Source of the DNA: Thioalkalivibrio sp. K90mix
Lineage (GTDB): Bacteria; Pseudomonadota; Gammaproteobacteria; Ectothiorhodospirales; Ectothiorhodospiraceae
Reading direction: 5' to 3'
DNA: 64,000 nucleotides
Assembly (NCBI RefSeq): GCF_000025545.1
Contig: NC_013889.1
Coordinates: forward strand, 1 to 64,000
Within the stretch, counting starts at the first letter, position 1. Each line of letters begins with the position of its first letter. Shown piece after piece: positions 55,513 through 64,000 of this stretch. Position numbers and translations under genes: made by a program. The notes beneath the pieces were generated by a model, which saw only the letters and a list, made by a program, of their open reading frames with translations, was not told the DNA's origin and did no database searches.

Positions 55513-56166
55513 ATGAACAAGGTCTGGGTGCTGTTTCTAGTCGCGATGTGCCTGCCGGCGCTCACCCAGGCCGAGGTCTATCGCTGGACTGACGACCAGG
55601 GCAATGTGCACTTTGGCGACCGTCCTCCCGAGGGCAGCGCCAGCGAGTCGGTCGATGTACGTGAGCCCATGCGCGGGGTGCCGCTCGAGGGTGCCCGAGA
55701 GATCCTTGAACGTCCGGTGCGGCCTCAGCAAGAGGAGGCCGATGCCAGTGGCTACGAACGCGTCGCGATTACGCAGCCGGAGGACGGGGCCGGCGTGCGT
55801 GCCAATGACGGCAATGTCACCGCCGAGGTGGCGCTGGAGCCCGCCCTGGATACCGAGGCCGGCCATCGCGTCGTCTGGCTGCTGAACGGCGAGGAGGCTG
55901 GCGACAGCACCGGCTCCAGTATCACCTTCGAGGGGCTCAACCGCGGCGAATACAGCCTGCAGGCGCGAGTAGAAGACGACGCCGGGCAGGAGCTCGCCAG
56001 CAGCGACACCATCCAGTTCAACGTGCTGCGCATCGCGATCCCGCGCGAACAGCAGCAACAACAGCGCCCGCAGCAATTCCCCCAGGGCGGCGCCCCGCAG
56101 GCCCCTCGGGCCCCCCAGGCCCCGCGCGCACCTCAGCCCCAGGTCCAGCAGATTCCGCAGAACTAG
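55513..56166 (+). CDS. DUF4124-containing exported protein
   Basis: This 217-residue protein has a signal peptide (cleaved near LTQA/E), an N-terminal DUF4124 domain (EVYRWTDDQGNVHFGDRPPE), a central Ig-like beta region (HRVVWLLNGEEAGDST ... YSLQARVEDDAGQELASSD) and a low-complexity Gln/Pro/Ala tail with PQAPRAPQAPRAP repeats. Its role is unknown. The same domain protein commonly precedes ntrBC in gammaproteobacteria. ATG at 55513 follows AAGGAGA. Confidence 0.8.
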   Translation: MNKVWVLFLVAMCLPALTQAEVYRWTDDQGNVHFGDRPPEGSASESVDVREPMRGVPLEGAREILERPVRPQQEEADASGYERVAITQPEDGAGVRANDGNVTAEVALEPALDTEAGHRVVWLLNGEEAGDSTGSSITFEGLNRGEYSLQARVEDDAGQELASSDTIQFNVLRIAIPREQQQQQRPQQFPQGGAPQAPRAPQAPRAPQPQVQQIPQN

Positions 56167-56193
56167 TCGGCCGCACCAACTCCGTGCGCATTC

Positions 56194-56232
56194 TGCCCCA
56201 ATATGGTGCCGTATTTGCACTATAATGGGGCG
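56194..56232 (+). promoter_or_regulatory. ntrBC control region: two NtrC boxes, sigma-54-like site, -10
   Basis: Two dyads resemble the NtrC box TGCACCA-N3-TGGTGCA: TGCCCCA-ATA-TGGTGCC (56194-56210) and TGCACTA-TAA-TGGGGCG (56216-56232). Their centres are 22 bp apart, two helical turns. Between them GG-N10-GC spacing (56205-06, 56217-18) also fits a sigma-54 -24/-12 element (TGGTGC...TTGCAC). TATAAT at 56221-56226 is a perfect sigma-70 -10. The layout suggests NtrC autoregulation of ntrBC, as at glnLp in enterics. Confidence 0.6.
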
Positions 56233-56342
56233 GCGCTTGGTGATTGCCGCCACGGCCGCCTTGCCTGGGCGCTCTCCTGCCCGCGGATGATCCACCCTGT
56301 GCTGTGCCCCTGTTTGGCGCGATTCCTGCTTGAGGCCCGTTG

Positions 56343-57440
56343 ATGAACAATCCTGTTGCCAAGCCCGCCCCAGCGCCATGGCCCTGGTGGGACGACCTGT
56401 CAACTGCCGTGCTGGTGACGGATGGCGAGCTGCGCCTGGTCAGCCTGAACAGTGCGGCCGAGGTCCTGCTGGGGCTTAGCCGCGAGCGTATCGTCGGCCA
56501 CGGACTGGGGCAGTGCCTCAGGCTCGACCGCAGCCTGTCCAATCGGCTGCGGTCGGTGTTGTCACTCGATCAGCCGATTACCCTGCGCGCCCGACAGATG
56601 GAGCCACTGCGCGCCGAGCCCTTCCTGGCGGACATCACCATCACGCCTCTGCGCGGTGACGATGGCCGCGAGCCACAACTCTTGTTTGAACTTAACGCCA
56701 TTGATCGCCATGAACGGATCAGTCGCGAGGAACAGCTGCAAAAGCAGCAGGCGATCACGCGTGCGGTGACCCGGGGGCTGGCCCACGAGATCAAGAACCC
56801 GCTGGGCGGCCTGCGCGGGGCGGCGCAGCTATTGGCCAGCGAGCTGGATGACGACGGGCTGAAGGAATACACCGGCATCATCATTCGCGAGGCGGACCGG
56901 CTGCGCAGCCTGGTGGATCGCATGCTGGGCCCGAACAACCTGCCCCGCCTCGAGGCCGTAAACCTCCACGAGGTGCTGGAGCACGTGCGCGGCCTGGTCA
57001 GTGTGCAACTGCCGCTGGGTCTGAAGATCCGCGGCGACTACGACCCGAGCATCCCGGATGTGCAGGCCGACCGCGACATGCTGGTGCAGGCCATCCTGAA
57101 TCTGGTGCAGAACGCGGTGCAGGCGTTGAGCGAGGGCGGCGAGATCACCCTGGTCTCGCGCGTACTGCGCCAGTACACCATTTCCGGTCACCGCCACCGC
57201 CTGGTGGCACGCCTGAGCGTGCGCGACAACGGCCCGGGCATCCCGGAGGAGATCCGCGAGCGCATCTTCTTCCCGATGGTGACCGGCCGCGCCGCGGGCA
57301 CCGGCCTGGGCCTGCCCATCGCCCAGAGCCTGATCCAGTTGCACAACGGACTCATTGAATGCCGTTCGCGACCGGGCAGCACCTCGTTCGACATCCTGCT
57401 GCCGATCGAACCCCAAAATGCCAAGGAGGCCGGCAACTGA
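56343..57440 (+). CDS. ntrB: Nitrogen regulation sensor kinase NtrB (GlnL)
   Basis: The 365-residue cytoplasmic kinase/phosphatase responds to PII and controls NtrC. An N-terminal PAS domain (about 18-120, AVLVTDGELRLVSLNSAAEVLLG) is followed by the H-box GLAHEIKNPLGGLRGAAQLL (phosphoacceptor His about 149). The N box is ILNLVQNAVQAL, and the ATP lid contains DNGPGIPEEIRERIFFPMVTGRAAGTGLGLPIAQ. ATG at 56343 is preferred to the TTG at 56340. It overlaps ntrC by one base (TGATG). Confidence 0.96.
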   Translation: MNNPVAKPAPAPWPWWDDLSTAVLVTDGELRLVSLNSAAEVLLGLSRERIVGHGLGQCLRLDRSLSNRLRSVLSLDQPITLRARQMEPLRAEPFLADITITPLRGDDGREPQLLFELNAIDRHERISREEQLQKQQAITRAVTRGLAHEIKNPLGGLRGAAQLLASELDDDGLKEYTGIIIREADRLRSLVDRMLGPNNLPRLEAVNLHEVLEHVRGLVSVQLPLGLKIRGDYDPSIPDVQADRDMLVQAILNLVQNAVQALSEGGEITLVSRVLRQYTISGHRHRLVARLSVRDNGPGIPEEIRERIFFPMVTGRAAGTGLGLPIAQSLIQLHNGLIECRSRPGSTSFDILLPIEPQNAKEAGN

Positions 57441-58876
57441 TGGACCCCATCGTCTGGATCATTGACGACGACGACTCGATCCGCTGGGTGCTGGATCGCG
57501 CCCTGCAGCGCGCCGGTATCAATGTGCGCGGGTTCGAGACGGCCGACGCGGCCTGGGCTGCGCTGGAGACTGACGAGGCCCCGGATACGGTGGTGGCCGA
57601 CATCCGCATGCCGGGGCTGAACGGCCTCGATTTTCTCGCCCGTATGCAGACCCGCCCGGATCCGCCACCGGTCATCATCATGACGGCGTTTTCGGATCTC
57701 GAGAGCGCGGTCGGCGCTTACCAGACCGGGGCTTTCGAGTATCTGCCCAAGCCGTTCGATGTCGACGAGGCCGTGGCCCTTGTTCAGCGTGCGCTGGAGG
57801 CGCGGGCGACTGCGCAGCAAAATGCCGAGGGTGGCGCCAGGATCGAGGACACCCCCATCATCGGCGAGGCGCCGGCGATGCAGGAGATGTTCCGCGCGAT
57901 CGGGCGTCTGTCGCGCAGCAATATCACCGTACTGATCAACGGCGAGTCCGGCACTGGCAAGGAGCTGGTCGCGAGGGCCTTGCACCAGCACAGCCCGCGG
58001 GCCGATCAGCCATTGATCGCGTTGAACACCGCCGCGATCCCGAAAGACCTGCTGGAGAGCGAGCTGTTCGGTCATGAGCGTGGCGCCTTTACCGGCGCCA
58101 GCCAGAGCCGCAAGGGCCGCTTTGAGCAGGCCGATGGCGGCACACTGTTCCTCGACGAGATCGGCGACATGCCGTTCGACCTGCAGACGCGTTTGCTGCG
58201 GGTGCTGGCGGACGGAACCTTCTATCGCGTCGGTGGGCATACCCCGATCCGGGTGGATGTGCGCATCATCGCCGCCACCCACCAGGACCTCGAGGAGCGC
58301 GTGCGCGCCGGGCTGTTCCGCGAGGATCTGTTCCATCGCCTGAACGTGATCCGTATCCATGTGCCGTCGTTGCGCGAGCGCCCGGAGGACATCCCGCTGC
58401 TGGTGCAGCACTTCATGGCCGAGGTGGCGTGCGAACTGGGGGTCGAGGCGAAGACCATGCGGCCGGAGGTGGTGCGCGAGCTGCAGCGTCTGCCCTGGCC
58501 GGGTAATGTTCGCCAGCTGGAGAACACCTGTCGCTGGCTGACGGTCATGGCCTCGGGACGTGAGGTGCACCTGGACGACCTTCCGGCCGAGCTGCATCAG
58601 GATGCGCCGCCCATGGAGACCCACGGAGGCCTGTCGGACGCGCAGATGGCCACGCCGCGTGACTGGACCAGCGAGCTGGCCCAGGTCGCTCGGCAGCACT
58701 GGCAACAGGGCGAGCGCGACCTGCTCGGCCGGGTTCTGCCACAACTGGAGCGTACGGTGATTCGCGAGGCGCTGAATGTGACCGGTGGGCATCGCCAGCA
58801 GGCCGCTGCCCTGCTGGGCTGGGGCCGCAACACCCTGACTCGCAAGATTCAGGAGCTGGGCATCGACGACGAGTAG
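57440..58876 (+). CDS. ntrC: Sigma-54-dependent nitrogen response regulator NtrC (GlnG)
   Basis: The 478-residue activator has a receiver domain ([16 protein letters not shown]; phosphoacceptor Asp in VVADIRMPG, about 54) and an AAA+ domain with Walker A GESGTGKE, the sigma-54-contacting GAFTGA and Walker [12 protein letters not shown]. The Fis-type C-terminal HTH reads [25 protein letters not shown]. Phosphorylated by NtrB, it activates nitrogen-limitation promoters. AAGGAGG lies 10 bp before the ATG within ntrB. Confidence 0.97.
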   Translation: MDPIVWIIDDDDSIRWVLDRALQRAGINVRGFETADAAWAALETDEAPDTVVADIRMPGLNGLDFLARMQTRPDPPPVIIMTAFSDLESAVGAYQTGAFEYLPKPFDVDEAVALVQRALEARATAQQNAEGGARIEDTPIIGEAPAMQEMFRAIGRLSRSNITVLINGESGTGKELVARALHQHSPRADQPLIALNTAAIPKDLLESELFGHERGAFTGASQSRKGRFEQADGGTLFLDEIGDMPFDLQTRLLRVLADGTFYRVGGHTPIRVDVRIIAATHQDLEERVRAGLFREDLFHRLNVIRIHVPSLRERPEDIPLLVQHFMAEVACELGVEAKTMRPEVVRELQRLPWPGNVRQLENTCRWLTVMASGREVHLDDLPAELHQDAPPMETHGGLSDAQMATPRDWTSELAQVARQHWQQGERDLLGRVLPQLERTVIREALNVTGGHRQQAAALLGWGRNTLTRKIQELGIDDE

Positions 58877-58882
58877 GGCAGA

Positions 58883-59875
58883 TCAGGTCGTGGGGTCTTC
58901 CGGGGCCGGGGCGGCGCAGGCGGAGATCGCGCTGTTGAGCTGCAGGCTCCCGGTCAGCTCGCTGACCTGCTGGATGCCGTGGCGATCCATGTAGTCGCGG
59001 ATGCCGTCCAGGATCTTCGGCAGGCACAGCGGATCGTAGAACAGCCCGGTACCCACGCCCACGGTGCTGGCGCCCGCGATCAGGAATTCCAGCGCGTCGC
59101 GCGCATTCATCACGCCGCCCTGGCCGATGATCGGGACATTATGCGGTGCGGCCACCTGATAGACCTGCTGTACTTTCAACAGCGCGATCGGCTTGATCGC
59201 CGGGCCGGAGAGTCCGCCCTGGTTGTTGCCGATCACCGCGCGGCGGTTTTCCACGTCGACGGCCATCCCCATCAGGGTGTTGATCACGGCAAACCCGTCG
59301 GTCCCGGCATCGATGCAGCGGCGGCCATTCTCGGCGATGTCGGTCTGGTTGGGCGACAGCTTGGTGATCAACGGCTTGGAGGTCACGGAGCGGCAGGCCT
59401 CGACCACGCGCGCCGACATCTCCGGGTCGTTGCCGAACGCCACGCCGCCTTCTTTCACGTTGGGGCAGGAGATATTGATCTCGATGGCATCGATCGGCGA
59501 GTCGTCGAAACGCCGGGTGACCTCGATGTACTCCTCGATCGTGGAGCCCGAGACGTTGGCGAAAAAGCGCGTCTCCTCGAAATCCAGCGCGGGCAGGATC
59601 TCGTCCACCACCCGGTCCACGCCCGGATTCTGCAGCCCGATCGCGTTCAGCATGCCGTCCGGGGTCTCGTAGACGCGGTGCGGCGGGTTGCCCAGTCGCG
59701 CCTGGCCGGTCGTGCCCTTCAGGCAGATCGCACCCGCGTCGCGATTGGAGAACCCGGCAACCCGGGTGTATTCCTCGCCAAAGCCGACACAGCCGGACAG
59801 CAGCACCAGCGGCGTGTTCAAATGCAGCCCGCAGAAATCAACGGCCAGCCGCGGATCGGTGCGCGAATCACTCAT
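58883..59875 (-). CDS. pyrD: Dihydroorotate dehydrogenase, class 1B type catalytic subunit
   Basis: The 330-residue FMN TIM-barrel enzyme oxidises dihydroorotate to orotate in pyrimidine synthesis. The catalytic base is Cys137 in [12 protein letters not shown], typical of class 1 rather than the Ser of class 2 (quinone-linked) enzymes. FMN-contacting GLSGPAIKP and [27 protein letters not shown] are present. Class 1B normally works with the PyrK electron-transfer subunit, and no pyrK is adjacent. Its start codon overlaps that of trmL on the other strand. Confidence 0.85.
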   Translation of the reverse strand: MSDSRTDPRLAVDFCGLHLNTPLVLLSGCVGFGEEYTRVAGFSNRDAGAICLKGTTGQARLGNPPHRVYETPDGMLNAIGLQNPGVDRVVDEILPALDFEETRFFANVSGSTIEEYIEVTRRFDDSPIDAIEINISCPNVKEGGVAFGNDPEMSARVVEACRSVTSKPLITKLSPNQTDIAENGRRCIDAGTDGFAVINTLMGMAVDVENRRAVIGNNQGGLSGPAIKPIALLKVQQVYQVAAPHNVPIIGQGGVMNARDALEFLIAGASTVGVGTGLFYDPLCLPKILDGIRDYMDRHGIQQVSELTGSLQLNSAISACAAPAPEDPTT

Positions 59876-60338
59876 GCTTCACATCGTCCTTTATGAACCG
59901 GAAATCCCGCCGAACACGGGCAATATTATTCGTCTGGCGGCCAACACCGGGGCGGCGTTGCACCTGATCCATCCGCTCGGCTTCGAGCTGGATAGCGCCC
60001 GGGCGCGCCGCGCCGGGCTCGACTATCACGAGCTGGCCCGGGTGCAAGAGTATGACAGCCTCGAACGGTGGCGGGAATCGATCCGGCCGCAGCGCGAGTT
60101 CGCCCTGACCACGCGCGGGCAGGCCCGTTACGACCAGGCCGGGTTCCAGTCCGGTGATGCCCTGTTGTTTGGGCCGGAGACCCGCGGACTGCCCCAAGCG
60201 GTACTCGACGCACTGCCTCCCGAACAGCGATTGCGTCTGCCCATGCAGCCCGATAGCCGCAGCCTGAACCTCTCCAACGCGGTGGCCGTGGTCGTCTACG
60301 AGGCCTGGCGCCAACTCGGTTTTCCGGGCGGGGTCTAG
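59874..60338 (+). CDS. trmL: tRNA (cytidine(34)-2'-O)-methyltransferase TrmL
   Basis: This is a 154-residue SPOUT (trefoil-knot) methyltransferase for the wobble position of tRNA-Leu. It matches E. coli TrmL along its length: [47 protein letters not shown], the knot [10 protein letters not shown] and [22 protein letters not shown] at 59874 aligns exactly with the known N-terminus. Its promoter and leader must lie inside the opposite-strand pyrD gene. Confidence 0.94.
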   Translation: MLHIVLYEPEIPPNTGNIIRLAANTGAALHLIHPLGFELDSARARRAGLDYHELARVQEYDSLERWRESIRPQREFALTTRGQARYDQAGFQSGDALLFGPETRGLPQAVLDALPPEQRLRLPMQPDSRSLNLSNAVAVVVYEAWRQLGFPGGV

Positions 60339-60456
60339 GGTCCGATGTGCTGGGCAGGACGCCGTGCTTTGCTCTAAGCTCGAAGGCGTGGCTCACGGCT
60401 GCGGGATCCCCAGTTGGGTCTTCTGCGCGGCTCCAATAAGAAGGGGTTCGGGATTC

Positions 60457-61329
60457 ATGGTTTCTGCTTTTCGATCGTTCTGCCTGCTGGCCGCCACCAG
60501 CCTCCTCGTCTCGCCGCTCGCCGCGGATGAACCCACCGGTTCTGACAACTGGTGGTGGGATGACGACTGGTGGGAAGACGGCGTGCTGTATTCCGATCTC
60601 GAGAATCACGAGGTCGAGATCGAGCGATTCGAGTATGAGCGCGACGGCGTGGACATCCCGGCGCTGGTGGCGCGCCCCGCCGATGGCGAGGCCTATCCCG
60701 CGATCCTCTGGGCCCATGGCCGGCGCGGGCTGGACGATCTGGCGATCCTGCATGTGAAGCGCCTGGCCGCGCGCGGCTTCGTGGTGATGGCGCCGGACAT
60801 GTACACCGGCCGTTTCATGGAAAGCCATCCGCTGGATCATGACTACGAGCTGGAGGGCGACCTGAACAAGGGATTGGATGTCCTGCTCGAGCGTGACGAC
60901 ATCGTCGGTGACCGGGCCTGCCTGGTCTCCATCACGCGCGGGGGCTACAAGACGCTTAAGGTGGCCGTGACCTTTGAGCGGCAGGTCGAGGATGTTGCCT
61001 GCTGGGCCGGCTACTACCCGCACCTGCAGGACCCGAACCTCGGCGAGCCGCACCAGGTGTATCGCTACGCCAACGAGGTCAATCAGCTCGAGATCCCGAT
61101 GATGATCCTGATCGGCGACGAAGAGCAGTATCAGCGCCACCGGACCGCGAAGATGGCCGCGGACGGTCTGGAAAGCCGCGGCGGTGATGTGACCTGGATC
61201 GAATATCCAGGCGTTGGCCGCGGCTTCGATTTTCGCAATGGCAGCAACCGCACCTTCGCCGACGATCTCGCCTCTCGTGACGCGATGATCCGGGTCACCC
61301 GCTTTGTGAACCAGCATCTGCGCGACTGA
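60457..61329 (+). CDS. Exported dienelactone-hydrolase-like protein, triad degenerate
   Basis: The 290-residue protein has a signal peptide (MVSAFRSFCLLAATSLLVSPLAA), a Trp/Asp-rich mature start (DNWWWDDDWWED) and an alpha/beta-hydrolase domain of dienelactone-hydrolase type (PAILWAHGRRGLDD, FVVMAPDMYTGR, MMILIGDEEQY). The nucleophile elbow reads S-I-T-R-G, with Thr (about residue 160) in place of Ser or Cys, and the catalytic His position in YPGVGRGFDF is Arg (about 255). Hydrolase activity is therefore doubtful. ATG at 60457 gives a clean signal peptide; the ribosome binding site is weak (GGGG at 60443-60446). Confidence 0.75.
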   Translation: MVSAFRSFCLLAATSLLVSPLAADEPTGSDNWWWDDDWWEDGVLYSDLENHEVEIERFEYERDGVDIPALVARPADGEAYPAILWAHGRRGLDDLAILHVKRLAARGFVVMAPDMYTGRFMESHPLDHDYELEGDLNKGLDVLLERDDIVGDRACLVSITRGGYKTLKVAVTFERQVEDVACWAGYYPHLQDPNLGEPHQVYRYANEVNQLEIPMMILIGDEEQYQRHRTAKMAADGLESRGGDVTWIEYPGVGRGFDFRNGSNRTFADDLASRDAMIRVTRFVNQHLRD

Positions 61330-61364
61330 GTTCTCCCTCGACTTCCTCCCCTGGCCTGCGAGCC

Positions 61365-61395
61365 GGCACCACCGACCCATCGGGTTGGTGGTGCC
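61365..61395 (+). terminator. Strong hairpin after 60457 gene
   Basis: A 14-bp stem with one G-U pair (GGCACCACCGACCC paired with GGGTTGGTGGTGCC) and a 3-nt loop lies 36 bp after the stop codon. The tail is only GTTGTG, so it is a moderate terminator candidate. Confidence 0.6.
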
Positions 61396-61566
61396 GTTGT
61401 GCCTTCAGGTCCTCTCGGGTCAATAAGTCTTTGATAATACAATTAAACGTTTCCGTGCGGAGAGTGCGGAATTTGCTATCTTCGGGCCTTATGTCACTGA
61501 GATGCCCGGTCGTTGCGCGGCCGATTCACGGTTGGAACGCACTAAAGTCGCAGAAGGAGGACGAAG

Positions 61567-62775
61567 ATGGCCAAGGTTCTGATCGCCCAGGGTGGAGGCC
61601 CGACGGCGGTAATCAATCAATCCATGGTGGGCGCAGTCCTGGAAGCCCGGAAATTTACCGACGTCGAGCTGGTATACGGGGCCTTCCACGGGGTCCGCGG
61701 GATCATCGACGAGGAGTTCCTGGACCTGACCCAGGAGACCACCCACAATCTGGAGATGGTCGCGCGGACGCCCTCCTCGGCGCTGGGCTCTACGCGTGAC
61801 AAGCCGGATCTCGACTACTGCAAGGAGATCTTCAAGGTCCTGAAGGCCCACGAGATCACCTACTTCTTCTATATCGGCGGCAACGACTCCTCCGACACGG
61901 TGCGTATCGTCAGCGAGGAGGCGCGCAAGGCCAACTATCCGATGCGTTGCGTGCATATCCCGAAGACGATCGACAATGACCTGGTGGAGAACGACCATAC
62001 GCCGGGCTTCCCGTCCGCAGCGCGTTTCGTGGCCCAGGCCTTCGTCGGCGCCAACCTCGACAACTATGCCCTGCCGGGAATCTATCTGGCGGTGGTCATG
62101 GGCCGCCATGCCGGGTTCCTGACCGCGGCCTCCGCCCTCGGGAAGAAATTCCCGGACGACGGGCCCCACCTGATCTACGTGCCCGAACGCGTATTCGAAG
62201 TCGACCGCTTCCTGTCGGACGTCAAGGCGACCATGGACCGTTACGGGCGCTGCGTGATCGCGGTCAGCGAGGGGATCCATGACGCGGACGGTGAGCCGAT
62301 CGCGACCAAGCTCGCCAAGGACGTGGAGAAGGATGCCCACGGTAATGTTCAGCTCTCGGGCACCGGCGCCCTGGCCGACATGCTCTGTGGCGAGATCCGG
62401 GACAAGCTGGGGGTCAAGCGCGTACGCGGCGACACCTTCGGCTATCTGCAGCGTGCCTTTATTGGCTGTGTCTCGGACGTCGACCAGCGCGAGGCCCGGG
62501 AAGTGGGCGAGAAGGCCGTGCAGTTTGCGATGTGGCAGGGCCGCGACGGCTCGGTCGCGATCAAGCGTACCGGCTTTTATTCGGTGGACTACGAGTACGT
62601 GCCGCTGGAGGCCGTCGCTGGCAAGACCAAGGTCATGCCGGACGAGTTCATCGATGCCTCGGGCACCGACGTCACCGACGCCTTCCGGATGTATCTGCGT
62701 CCGCTGCTGGGCTCGGGCATGCCGGATGCCTACCGCCTGCGTCAGAACAAGGTGACCAAGGTGCTCGGTCGCTAA
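61567..62775 (+). CDS. pfp: Pyrophosphate-type 6-phosphofructokinase
   Basis: This 402-residue phosphofructokinase interconverts fructose-6-phosphate and fructose-1,6-bisphosphate. Two residues diagnostic of PPi use are present: the active-site loop G-G-N-D-S (Asp107 where ATP enzymes have Gly) and Lys133 in P-K-T-I-D-N-D. The GRHAGFLTAASAL segment corresponds to the family MGRxAG motif. PPi enzymes are reversible and in autotrophs can substitute for fructose-bisphosphatase in the Calvin cycle, saving phosphate-bond energy. The ribosome binding site GAAGGAGG precedes the ATG. Confidence 0.92.
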   Translation: MAKVLIAQGGGPTAVINQSMVGAVLEARKFTDVELVYGAFHGVRGIIDEEFLDLTQETTHNLEMVARTPSSALGSTRDKPDLDYCKEIFKVLKAHEITYFFYIGGNDSSDTVRIVSEEARKANYPMRCVHIPKTIDNDLVENDHTPGFPSAARFVAQAFVGANLDNYALPGIYLAVVMGRHAGFLTAASALGKKFPDDGPHLIYVPERVFEVDRFLSDVKATMDRYGRCVIAVSEGIHDADGEPIATKLAKDVEKDAHGNVQLSGTGALADMLCGEIRDKLGVKRVRGDTFGYLQRAFIGCVSDVDQREAREVGEKAVQFAMWQGRDGSVAIKRTGFYSVDYEYVPLEAVAGKTKVMPDEFIDASGTDVTDAFRMYLRPLLGSGMPDAYRLRQNKVTKVLGR

Positions 62776-62845
62776 TAGCAAGAAAGCCCCTGGTCCCGTG
62801 TCCGGGCCCAGGGGCGGCAGGCGCGGGGCCGTGGCCCCAATCAAG

Positions 62846-62878
62846 ACGACCCGCTCGGAATACCAGGCGGGTCGTTTT

Positions 62879-62880
<2 letters not shown>
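62846..62880 (+). terminator. Intrinsic terminator of pfp
   Basis: The perfect 9-bp stem ACGACCCGC / GCGGGTCGT (62846-62854, 62867-62875) is followed by a run of six T (62875-62880). A second GC hairpin (GCCCCTGG / CCAGGGGC) lies just upstream near 62787-62815. It abuts the stop codon of the convergent adk gene. Confidence 0.9.
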
Positions 62881-63646
<766 letters not shown>

Positions 63647-63686
63647 TTATGTGACACCCGCCCCCTGCAAGGAGTCACCGACCGTT

Positions 63687-64000
63687 ATGCAAGCCGGCCC
63701 CCGCGAGATCACCACGCCGTTTCGGCCCATCCCCCTGGATATCCCGGAGGGCATGAAACCGAACGAGTTCTTCAACAGCACCGAGAACCTCGCCGACCTG
63801 GTGAACAACAACGGGCTGCTGGTCAATCCGGAAAACCTCCTGCTCTACCGCAAGGCGCTGGGGCACAGCAACGAGTTCGACTGCTCTATCATCTACAACA
63901 CCTCGCAGACCATCCTCGACCCGATGGGGCGCCCGGTGCGGCGCACCCAGGTGCCGGAGCCGGTGCGGCATGTCTGGAACCGGATGAACGGAGTGATCAT
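63687..64000 (+). CDS. Partial gene of unknown function, cut by window end
   Basis: An open frame begins at ATG 63687, 12 bp after AAGGAG, and runs to the end of the window (about 104 codons visible) without a stop. The visible part starts MQAGPREITTPFRPIPLDIP and includes NLADLVNNNGLLVNPENLLLYRKALG and a Pro/Arg-rich stretch RPVRRTQVPEPVRH. No signal peptide or membrane helix is seen, and I do not recognise the family. Codon use matches its neighbours. Confidence 0.6.
   Translation, partial: MQAGPREITTPFRPIPLDIPEGMKPNEFFNSTENLADLVNNNGLLVNPENLLLYRKALGHSNEFDCSIIYNTSQTILDPMGRPVRRTQVPEPVRHVWNRMNGVI

Overview
The window is about 64 kb of GC-rich, gene-dense chromosome from a gammaproteobacterium. 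It begins at the replication origin (dnaA, oriC-like spacer, dnaN, recF with an embedded parS-like site, gyrB). Several blocks follow pseudomonad and gammaproteobacterial synteny: argH | algZ-algR-hemC-hemD, and the polA / engB / cytochrome c4 / dsbA / EEP hydrolase / GGDEF neighbourhood. System II cytochrome c maturation (ResB plus CcsA), cytochrome c4, a SulP anion transporter, a PPi-type phosphofructokinase and several osmolyte-type functions suggest a haloalkaliphilic, probably chemolithoautotrophic member of the Ectothiorhodospiraceae (Thioalkalivibrio-like). The taxonomic placement is inference; no rRNA gene lies in the window.

Layout. 0-7 kb: replication genes and a LemA-like protein. 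7-13 kb: oligopeptidase A, exonuclease III, UbiD, a lipoprotein and a ferredoxin-type flavin reductase. 13-18.4 kb: haem genes hemC/hemD behind the AlgZ/AlgR two-component pair, divergent from argH. 18.4-26 kb: SelO, a universal stress protein, a SulP transporter, a rhomboid protease and a TonB receptor, with two families of inverted-repeat elements. 26-31 kb: two porins and a BCCT betaine-type transporter. 31-38.5 kb: an operon-like run of carbamoylase, isochorismatase-type amidase, Na+/solute symporter, 40-residue membrane protein, ATCase-like carbamoyltransferase and asparagine-synthetase-like amidotransferase. 38.5-48 kb: minus-strand genes for a PfkB kinase, a diguanylate cyclase, an EEP hydrolase, an acetolactate-synthase-like enzyme, DsbA, CcsA, ResB and cytochrome c4. 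48-54 kb: a structured 283-bp repeat, engB, a candidate small RNA, SCO, a membrane-anchored partner and polA. 54-64 kb: LOG, DUF2782, a degenerate ThrB-like protein, DUF4124, ntrB-ntrC, a class 1B-type dihydroorotate dehydrogenase, trmL, a degenerate secreted hydrolase, PPi-PFK, adk and a gene cut by the window end.

Two systems stand out. First, the 31.7-38.5 kb operon contains enzymes that could build and dismantle a carbamoylated, amidated amino acid. The best candidate product is N-alpha-carbamoyl-L-glutamine 1-amide, a compatible solute known from Ectothiorhodospira; I know of no gene set assigned to it. The ATCase-like enzyme keeps its carbamoyl-phosphate site but has lost the two residues that bind the aspartate side chain, and an Na+ symporter and a nearby MarR regulator fit an osmolyte role. 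Second, between engB and the polA operon there is an unannotated minus-strand transcription unit with a sigma-E-type promoter, three hairpins whose loops all carry CUCCC, and an intrinsic terminator. It sits in the position and orientation of Spot 42 and ErsA and resembles the C-rich-loop RNA sX13.
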